From Selaginella moellendorffii (Eukaryota > Streptophyta > Lycopodiopsida > Selaginellales > Selaginellaceae): 64,000 nucleotides of DNA. Shown piece after piece: positions 55,550-64,000 of this stretch; positions within the stretch are counted from its first letter, which is position 1; each line of letters starts with the position of its first letter. The stretch spans positions 1,952,185 to 2,016,184 of the forward strand of contig NW_003314267.1 in assembly GCF_000143415.4 (NCBI RefSeq), read 5' to 3'. The notes beneath the pieces are model-generated. The model saw only the letters and a program-made list of their open reading frames with translations, was not told the DNA's origin and searched no databases. Position numbers and translations under genes: made by a program.

Positions 55550-56975
55550 AGACCACCCATACCATAGTCTCGTCTTCTAAAAATTAAGTTATCCATCCAT
55601 GAGTGCTTATCCCATAACCACACTTTAGCATCTTTAAAATGCTTAAATATATAAAGAACACCCTTCCCTAATATCCCTTCTTTGATCTTTATTAAATTCT
55701 TTTCTGTCCATAGTTGTGCTCACAAACACTGCCATTGATTTAAGGCTTGAAGGCTTGACCACTATATTCCATTGACCTTTGGAACTTTTTTGACACATGA
55801 TTATATCTTTAGTCACTACACAAGAGGATTGCTCTTTTTCTTTTTTATAGTCCAGGACTTTAGAACAATATTTCAAAACACTATGGCCCAACTTGAGTTT
55901 TGTGGATACTCTCCCCACCTTTTGCCTCTAGGTGCCTAACCATGTGGCTAGAGCGAGGTTCTGATAAGTTATACTAGATATCCAAGCAGGTAGTGTGACC
56001 CACACTTGGATTGGGAGCATTGACCATTCGATCTCCCGAGGGAGCTATACTTGACTCTTGAATATTTCACTAGATTATCTTATATATTCATCCATATTCA
56101 CTTTAGCCTTAAACTCCTCAGTAGTTATATCATCAACCATCATATGGATATACCCTTCCTTAGTCACATTAGCCTTTCTTGGCCAAATTGGTTCCATTGG
56201 AGTCATCCCTCTACTATCCTAGGGTTCAAATATAGAGGGAAAGAGCCCATGAATAAGAGTGAATAAGGGAGTATTCTTATTCCCTTATAAGAATAAGGGA
56301 AAGACCCCCTTTTTCAATTGGCTAAGGGTTTTGAGATATTTGAGGTTAAGTGTCCTTGGGTTTGAATAGTATTGGGTTAGGTGACCTCCTAAGAAGTCTA
56401 AACTCATGAGCTTATAGTTTGGGAAATGATTGCTTTGGGCTTTCACCTCTGGACTTGGATTCGGACTCAAATTTGGACTTAACTTTAATCTCAATCTTGG
56501 TCTTGGTCTTGGATTCCTTCTCAGACTCTATCTTAGATTTTTGCTCTGACTCTATCTCTGACTCTTTATCAGATTCCATCTTGGACTCCTTCTCAGACTT
56601 TGTCTTGGACTCCATATCGGATTCCTACTCGGACTCCATCTCAAACTCCATCTCAGATTCCTACTTGAACTTTATCTCAAACTCCCCTTCTCAAACTCTA
56701 TATTGGACTCAGCCCTAACACTTCCATATATCACGACACTTGCCATGTGTTAGTCCTTCTTGTGCCCTTTTCTAAAGACTTATTCACCAATTGCTTTGCA
56801 CTCATTCCACAAACACTTTATTCGGAATTCCATTCCTACCCTCAACTTTTTAAGTTATAACTTTTGGTTTAAACATGTTATGCTTGTTGGACTTTTGCTT
56901 CAATGACTACCATATAGCATACCTTCAACTCCACTTTTGGGCTTAGGGATTTGTGTCTCACAATTGATTGCAAGC
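55550..56975. repeat. Repeat copy A, AT-decayed
   Basis: Aligns by eye along its length with 57405-58575 in the same orientation, for example AGTGTGACCCACACTTGGAT here against AGTGCCACCCACACTTGGAC there. Differences are mostly T for C or A for G, so copy A is AT-enriched. No intact gene is present. It is probably transposon-derived, but I cannot name the family. Confidence 0.75.
56450..56705. repeat. Degenerate GGACTC-type hexamer tract in copy A
   Basis: Units such as GACTCTATCTCA and GACTCCATCTC recur. The minus strand would encode a Glu/Ser/Lys repeat (SEKESKMESDKESEIES), which is low complexity and not a supported gene. Confidence 0.8.
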
Positions 56976-57404
56976 AATTAAAGGGAATAACTCAAGAGAC
57001 GATCTATAAGAGTTCAAATATAAAAGAAAAAGGCCCATTGTAAGTGACTAAATTTTTTATTTTACTTTAGTCACTTTTGACCACTTAAAGGAGTTTCACT
57101 TATAACCTTTATAATTTTTATTCTAGACTTGGAAATTTACTAGCCTCTGTAAGTGACAAATTTTTCTATTCTACTTTATTCGCTTAACCGCACCTCTAAC
57201 CACTTGGAGGAGTCTCATTCACAACCTCTATAAGTCCCATTCAGGACTTAGGGCTTGCTAGCCCCAAAAATGGCATCCATGCCACTCAACCTTTACACTT
57301 GGTCCAAGTGCTCCACGTGTCCGATCCCATGATCGACACCCCAAGGTACCACTGACATATGAGCCCGTTACGCTAGGCCACGCTCATTCACCTTGGTCAC
57401 ATTG

Positions 57405-58575
57405 GTGGTCTAACACCACCTGCATTACAATCCTGTCTCTCCAAGATTGGGCCATCCGTCCATGAGTGATCATCCCAGATCCACTCCTTAACATCCTTAG
57501 GATGCCCACAGACATGGGGAATAGCCTTCCCCAATATCCCTTTTCCGGTCCCCACCAAATCCCTTTTTGCTCATGGCCGCATTCGCCAACACCGCCACTG
57601 GATCGAGGCCCACAGGCCTGACCACTAAGTCCCACGGTCCTCTAGGACTTCTTTGCCACATGACTGTATCCTTGGTCTCTACTCCAAAGGATTACTCCTC
57701 TTCCTTTCCACAGTCTGGGACTTTGGGACAACATTTCGGAACACCGTGGCCCTATGCGGGCCTCATGGGTACTCTCCCCGCCTTCCGCCTTTAGGTGCTC
57801 TAGCTATGGGCTTAAAGCGAGGTTCCATTGAGCCACGTTAGGTATCCAAGTAGGTAGTGCCACCCACACTTGGACTGGGAGCATTGGCCAGTTGATCTCC
57901 CTGGGGAACTAGAGCCGGCTCTTGAACACTTCACCAAGCTACCCTGCTTGTCGGTCCGTGTTCACTCTAGTTTTAGACTTCCCAGTGGGCAGCTCATCAT
58001 CTAACACTGGGTACAGCCTTCCTGGGCCAAACTGGCCTTTCTTGGCCAAACTGGCTCCACTGCAATCCTCCCCCTACTATACTTTTGGAGCTCACCAAAC
58101 CCCCCAGGGTCTGGGAGATGAACGCTTTGGGCTTTCACCCACTCAGACTCGAACTCGGACTCGGATTTGGACTCGGACTCAGACTCGGACTTAGACTCGG
58201 GCTCAGGCTCGGTCCCGGTCTCGACCTCGGACTCCCTCTCGGGTCCTTCTCGGACTCCATCTCGGACTCCATCTCGGTCCATCTCAGACTCCATCTCGGG
58301 TCCATCTCGGGTCCATCTCAGACTCTTTCTTGGACACTTCCACGTGTCATGTTTTGGTCCTCTTGTGTCCCCTTTTCTAGAGACTCACTCATGGCTTGCC
58401 CCGTGCTTGTTCCTCGAGCCCTTTGTTGGGAGTTCCACTCCCACTCTTGACCTTTTCAAGTTGGAGCTTTTAGTCCAAACGTGTTATGCTTGTTTGGGTT
58501 TCACTTCAGCCACTACCACGTGGCGCCCTTTCGGCTTCACTTTGGGGCCTAGGGATTTTGTGTCTCACAACTCCA
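57405..58575. repeat. Repeat copy B, GC-rich counterpart of copy A
   Basis: It shares its order of landmarks with copy A: a CCATCCGTCCATGAGTGATC block, a CACACTTGGACTGGGAGCAT block, a hexamer tract, then CACGTGTCATG and TAGGGATTTTGTGTCTCAC. Apparent ancestral C and G bases are retained. A 430-bp spacer (56976-57404) separates the copies and holds its own diverged ~100-bp repeat around TCACTTATAACCTTTATAA. Confidence 0.75.
58138..58325. repeat. GACTCG-type hexamer tract in copy B
   Basis: Tandem GACTCGGACTCGGA-like units are cleaner than the matching tract in copy A. Confidence 0.85.
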
Positions 58576-61430
58576 CCACCCATAGATGAAGTTCGATGTC
58601 CTCATCGAACGGTAAACCCTTTTATAAAGTAACACCCACAGGTATTACCATTTCCATCCTTGGCACCAAGCCAATATTTGTCTATGGTTTGACCCCGAAG
58701 GCTCACCATGCCTTGTCCATCCTCTAAGGAGTATAGTCTTTCCAACGTAGAGACTCACTCGACCACCTAGGGTGGTTTGCTCCCTTTTATTGGTTCAGTT
58801 CTCGCTAAACCCGTTAGAGACACTCTCTTTAACTCAATTCCACTACTCATTCTTGAGTAGTCTTAGATTCCATTGACATAACCTTTGCACTTTGGAACTT
58901 TTAATTTTGACTTCTCCGAGTCAATTTCCTAGGTGTCTCCGACACCTTACGTTGCACATAGTGCAACTCCACTTCCTTATCCTAGGAAGTTCTTTACTTG
59001 AGGGTACCATCATCCTCTCTTCGATATCGTGCCACCTTTGGGCACTAAGTTCCAGTTATCATAATTGGTGCTAGGGCTGCCCACGGCCCTATTATTTGGC
59101 TACCTTACCGCTCCCCCCTTTGGAGCATCCACTTTCTCCAAATCGAAGCGATTGGGAATCCATCCTTGGGGAAACATTGCCTTTCCCACAATCCGTTAGC
59201 ACCCAACACATTAGTGTTCTCAACCCAACTTTGCCATTTGGATTCTTTCCCATGATTCTTATGGCTCTTTCCTTAGCCATTAATCTTTTGCTCCTATCCT
59301 TGATTATTGCACCCAACAACATAGAATCCTTACCTCCATTTTCAATGTTTCCTTTCAGTTCCATAACAAGCACTTTGCTTTGCCAAGTCTAGAGGGTGTT
59401 CACCCCTAATATGTCTCTTTAATATTTTCTGCCATGGGCTCTATCCACAGCCTAACTTTTGAGACCCTCCCTTGGATCTCTTATAGAGACTACTTTTCTC
59501 GGACTTATTATGCCATATCATTGACATAGCTCATTTCCCTTAGATGTTCTTCCCACTTAGTCACCTTGACCAAACCACACCATTATCAATAGTTCAAATC
59601 AACACTTTGAACTAGGAATCGTATTCCTTAACCCAAACAAAGACCTTGTCCTTGTTTAGCTATAAGATCACTTAGTGATCTCATCTTGACCCCTTAATAG
59701 GTCTACCAATAGGAACTAGGTCTTCCAGACCCTTCTAAGTTGTTGACTATGACCTTAGGGGCATCCCCCACACTTGGCGGTGCACCCAAGCCAGCCCTTC
59801 CAGCTAAGGATCCATAGCAACTGAGACTAGGTGTCCCCATCTCATTCACCACGTCCTTGGTGCCCTTTGCACCAAAGTGTTCAAGTTAGATATGCCAAGC
59901 TTTCACTCTAAGCAATCTAACCGTGCATCACGACTCCAAGGCATCCCCTGTTTGGCGGTGTGCCCAAGCCAATTTCCTCATTGAGAGTCCATGACCACCA
60001 AAATATGAGTGTCCTCATATTCCAAACCATCACCACGCCCTAATGATTTGGGACTCAAACCCAAGCACTAGAGGGTCGGGACTCGAACCCAACCTTCATA
60101 TATGCATCTACGGAAGGCATCATCCAAGATGCCTGGCATGACTCCCCATGTTGGTGCATCAACTTATAGTCAAAGCGCGCTATAGATCACAGCTTAGGAA
60201 CCTAGTTCCTCCGCACTGCCAAGTCCTCTTGCTTGACAAATATGTGATCATGCATGGACTCTTCCATGCTCGGTCCCATGGGTTACCCCTTTTGAAGTTA
60301 GCACCCTCAACTAGGGGATTTGTCCCCTTGAATTGCCAATCTCACTTAGCAAGTCATCCGGCCACCGTAATATAGTTCATGCATAAGCGTGAAAGTCCTT
60401 AACCACCGACTTTCGTTCAAAGCCCTCTCTTTGAACACTCGGGAACCACTTCCCCAACCTTGATAGCCTCGCCCCATGGCCAACTTCAAGACTACGCTTC
60501 TGCTGCACCACTCTAATTTCGCACGCTCTAGGAACCATTTACGCTTGGCTTTCTAGGTACTAAGCTACCTAGAATCGTCTTCAGAAACTTTTGAAGGAAC
60601 TATTTCCCTTAGCTTGTTAAGGCCTCTCTTTTCGCAAGCTTTTTAGTTGCTATATAGTCTAACATGGACAATTCCATATTTTAGACTCTCCATGACATCA
60701 CGGTTGCTAGCAACAAAACACTTGAGCCCCCACTTGGTTTTCCACTCCCAATTGGCATAACCACCCTTGGTTATACCTTTCGATTCCTATGGTTTGGTTC
60801 TATCCCTTTACTACTTGTTTTTGGCTTCACACCTTTCCTTCGGTCATTTTCCTTAAGACTAGGAGGATAGCTTTGCACTTTCCATCATGCCTTAGCAAGT
60901 ATTCTTAGGGATGAACTGACCCGATAACCTAGGGAGTGGTTCCTCAATCTAGGTATGCTCACTTTATAATCCCACACACCGGGATTAATATTATTGCTTA
61001 TTGGCCCTTATATGCCCATCACTAGCCTTGCCAAAATTCCATTTTTTGGCTTTGTCCAATTCAGGTAGACAGTTTTCTCCCGTCTTCGCAACCTTGGACA
61101 TTTGGATAGCACCTTCTATCCATTATTCGCTAGGGACTTAGTCCCTTGGGCCTTATCTATTGCTCTCGTGACATCAAACACCACCTCTTGGTGTTCTAGA
61201 GTGTTTGGATGTCCCAAATGATGGCCTCTTTGACAATGAGCATTCCCTTTTACGACATTGACTTACTATTTCGCAACATAAGCAATTTATCCCCCATAAG
61301 GGTATATCTAACTTTCTTATGCTATTAAGAAGTTTTTACCTTCTATCAGTTTAACCAATTATCTTGCACCTTTTGCTTATTTGCCTAATAGTTGTCAAGT
61401 CCTACAACTCATTGCTGGTGCTTCCACACC
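58576..61430. other. Gene-free repeat-derived stretch
   Basis: No coding frame is supported over about 2.8 kb. A diverged ~180-bp repeat around GGCATCCCC...GGCGGTG.GCCCAAGCC occurs near 59760 and 59940. The stretch leads into the upstream part of the gypsy element that starts coding at 61971, so it may include LTR sequence whose partner is outside the window. Confidence 0.5.
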
Positions 61431-61439
61431 TCCATCATT

Positions 61440-61660
61440 GTTTTGGTCACCACTGTCAGGAATCCCCCAATTCTTGCCACATTCCTGACTCTCGCCGGAT
61501 TCCTGACCTGCAGACCACATTCCTGATTCTCAAGACACTTCCCTATTCCTGACTCTCGAGACACTTCCCTATTCCTAACTCTCGAGACACTTCCTTATTC
61601 GAGACTTTCTGATTCCCTGTACGATTCCTAAGTCTCGAGCCACATTCCTGATATTGATGT
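61440..61660. repeat. Tandem repeat around CTGACTCTCGAGACACTTCC
   Basis: Several units of about 25-28 nt containing ATTCCTGA(C/T)TCTCGAGACA recur. They lie 310-530 bp upstream of the gypsy gag start and may belong to its LTR or leader. Confidence 0.75.
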
Positions 61661-61970
61661 GGTGCCTCCTCGACCTCAGCTATATTTAGGCCGTCCACGA
61701 TCCAAGAGTGGTGGAGCTTCATCAACCTATAGTATATATAGGTTAGCCTTGTTCCATTTCTCCACAATCTGAATCAACGCCAATCTAAGGCCTTTTCTTT
61801 GTTTCCACTAGCTTTTCTCTTTGTCTTTTGCATTTTCCAATCTTGATCTTGTTGGGGGTCTTGATAGTTTGATTCAGATTGTGTTTTTTGCTTTTGGTTT
61901 AGCTCGTTTTGATTGTTTGATTGCCTTTGTCTTTTTTCCTTTTTTTTTTTTTCTTTCTTTCTTTTTGCCG

Positions 61971-64000
61971 ATGGAGTCTCCAAGCCATCCTGATTTCTTT
62001 GCCGAAGTCCTTGCAAAAATCCAGTCTGAGAATACTGAGCTGAAGGCGACCCTTCTTCGCATGCAGCAGGAGCTTGCTTCACTTTCGGCTCAAGGATCTA
62101 GCAAAGTTCCTGAACCGAAGGTGAGTTTCCCGGCGAAATTTTCAGGCAAGCGTTCGGAGCTTCGCGGATTTCTGAACCAAATGGAGCTGATCTTTGCACT
62201 TCAACATCGGCGGTACCCCACTCCCGAGTCTCAAATCAGCGTGATTGGGACGTTGCTCGAAGATGCAGCTTTGTCATGGTTTTCTCCTCTTTTGGAGAAG
62301 AGCATGAAAGGGGTCGTGGTTCCAGAGCTGATGGATCTTCAATTGTTCAAAGAGAAGCTCGAAGCATGTTTTGGTGAGACAGATCGGGTTTGGGCTGCTA
62401 CCACAAAGATGAGACTCGTCTTGCCTTGATCTACGCTATAGAGTTCCAACTCCTTGCCTTGGACACTCAGTGGGATGAGCGGGCTCTGATTGACCAATTT
62501 CATTTCAGCCTCAACAACGGTGTCAAGGATTTGTTGCTCACCATGGAGGATCCCAAGGACCTGTCGGACGCCATCAACAAAGCTGTTCGATGTGACAATC
62601 ATCTATTTGAACGTCGTCAGGAAAGTCACCGTGCCACTGTTTTTCCGTCCTAGACTCAGGAATCCCAGCTTGAGTCTTTGGGGCATACTTCTGAACCTAC
62701 TGTTTCGGTCCCGATGGATATTTCTGGTACTCCCCGACTCATTAGAGGGAAGTTGAGTCCTGCTGAGAAGCAACGTCGAATATCTCATAATCTTTGCCTC
62801 TACTGTGCTGATCCTAATCACAAAGCAGCTGTGTGTCCCAAGAAGCCTCCCCGTCTGCTCGAGTTCACTCTGCCTCAAAGTCCACCTCTGTTGTAGTCGG
62901 GAAACGACCCTGTCCAAACAGAGTAGGAGCTGTCTATTTGGACTCCCCGAATAAAAATCATTTTTCTTCTTTATCAAGCTCCTCACCACCTTTCATTAAA
63001 GCCACCATCAATTCCCGCAACTTCCGTGTCCCATGCCTCCTTTCTTTCACCGGACAATCAGGACTCAAGGCTCTGGCGCTACTGGACTCGGGTGCAACTT
63101 CCTGCTTCATGGACACGGACTTTGTTGCCCGACATCACATTCCTCTTTCTCCTACCATACAGGATCTGAGGGTTGAAGGCATTGGCGGGCATTTTGTGTC
63201 TCCATCTTCTGGACTTAGGGAAACGTTGCCCGTTCGAGTACACATCGGGTCCACTGTCACCGATATCGCCTTCAACATCATCAATAGTAAGTCCTCCTTT
63301 GTGGTGCTCGGTCTTCCTTGGTTCCAACTACATCAACCTCAGATTTGTTAGAAGGAATTACAGCTCATCTCTCCCACATCACCATCTCCCACGGCTTCCC
63401 CTGCTGTTCATCGAGTCTGAATCAGGAAAAGTTCCCTAAACTCAAATCGGGGTTCTGTTCCTGACTCTACGAAGTTTTCACCCTCTTCTTTTTCCTCTCT
63501 TCCATCTTACACTGGACAGTATCCTCGTCTCATCATTCCATTTAGTCGTACACCTCCTCCTATCTCCACAATCACTATGAAAGAACTCCTTCATGAAGAA
63601 CCTATTTTCCTTTTTGCTTTGCATGTTTTTCCTGTCAGTCTTACTAAGAAGTATCATGATTTTGGGGATGTTCTTGACAAGAAAAAAGCTAGTGTACTGC
63701 CTGTTCATCGGCCTTATGACTGTCCCATTGATTTACAAGAAGGAGCATCACCTTCATGGGGGCCTATCTACGGGTTATCCCCGTCCAAGCTTAAGGCCCT
63801 CAAAGAGTACGTGGATGAGAACCTTGCCTTGGGATACATTCAGCATTCGCAATCCCCGGCTGGAGCGCTTGTCTTCTTTGTCAAGAAGAAGGATGGGAGT
63901 TTGCGGCTAGTCATCGATTACCGAGGTTTGAACAAGGTGACTGTTCGGAACCGTTATCCGTTGCCCCTGATCTCGGACCTGTTGGAACGCCTCGGCGGTG
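61971..64000 (+). mobile_element. Ty3/gypsy retrotransposon, 5' half, running off the window; frames broken
   Basis: Gag starts at ATG 61971 after a T/C-rich leader (MESPSHPDFFAEVLAKIQSE; VSFPAKFSGKRSELRGFLNQ; TQWDERALIDQFHFSLNNG). A zinc knuckle CLYCADPNHKAAVC (CX2CX4HX4C) lies near 62800. An aspartic protease follows with LLDSGATSCFMD near 63090. RT begins near 63690 ([54 protein letters not shown]). The parts lie in different frames: a frameshift near 62395 in gag, a TAG at about 62652, a stop after the zinc knuckle and another after the protease. It is less decayed than the element at 5997-23031 and belongs to a different lineage. The RT N-terminus resembles Tf1/chromovirus-type elements. 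Confidence 0.85.

Noticed and set aside
56412-56718. Glu/Ser/Lys or Asp/Ser repeat proteins on both strands (also at 58001-58589)
   Set aside because: Frames on both strands follow the GGACTC hexamer tract. There is no start context, splice structure or family.

Overview
The window looks like nuclear DNA of a lycophyte, most plausibly Selaginella. This is an inference from very short introns (mostly 38-90 nt), compact plant housekeeping genes, a long PPR gene, Ty3/gypsy debris and AT-rich intergenic DNA. No database search was possible. Exon coordinates below come from reading splice signals and checking that frames stay open.

Layout. 1-2.1 kb: end of a maturase-like (nMAT) gene followed by a dimeric A/B-barrel gene. 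2.1-6.0 kb: AT-rich DNA. 6.0-23.0 kb: a decayed Ty3/gypsy element on the minus strand (LTRs 5997-6158 and 22565-23031). It was split by a 12,038-bp DNA transposon (8417-20454, duplicated 4-bp target CATA), and its 5' LTR holds a 287-bp non-autonomous relative (22702-22988, target AATA). 23.0-24.7 kb: a second decayed gypsy fragment. 24.9-27.1 kb: a second copy of the nMAT/A-B-barrel block, in which about 1.1 kb has been inverted inside the nMAT gene; an aberrant tRNA-iMet copy lies just beyond it. 27.3-44.0 kb: dense genes: PPR, lipid phosphate phosphatase, a small mitochondrial-type protein, acireductone dioxygenase, phosphatidylserine decarboxylase, methionine aminopeptidase, BolA, and a large F-box/CW/RING/SNF2 protein. 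45.9-55.0 kb: a SKIP24-like F-box gene, several broken or unrecognised genes, serine racemase and an acyltransferase-like gene. 55-64 kb: repeats, then the start of another gypsy element that runs off the window.

The most unusual object is the 12-kb transposon. It has two divergent genes. The minus-strand gene is a transposase-like gene of the type with DN...ENKN and GHTHEDVD motifs, and it is broken by stops and frameshifts. The plus-strand gene can be spliced through ten introns into a 1,628-codon open frame. That frame combines a ParB-like motif, a methyltransferase-like motif, an acidic linker and a C-terminal HAD-type phosphatase-like domain. About twenty copies of a palindromic motif (best copy TGGCATGAGGCCTCATGCCA) are scattered through the element. 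Many lie inside its tiny introns, and two are in the short relative.

Housekeeping genes are often paired head to head (phosphatase/30652 gene, decarboxylase/aminopeptidase, SKIP24/46816) or tail to tail (dioxygenase/decarboxylase, racemase/acyltransferase). TTTAGGG-type telo-box motifs sit in several leaders.
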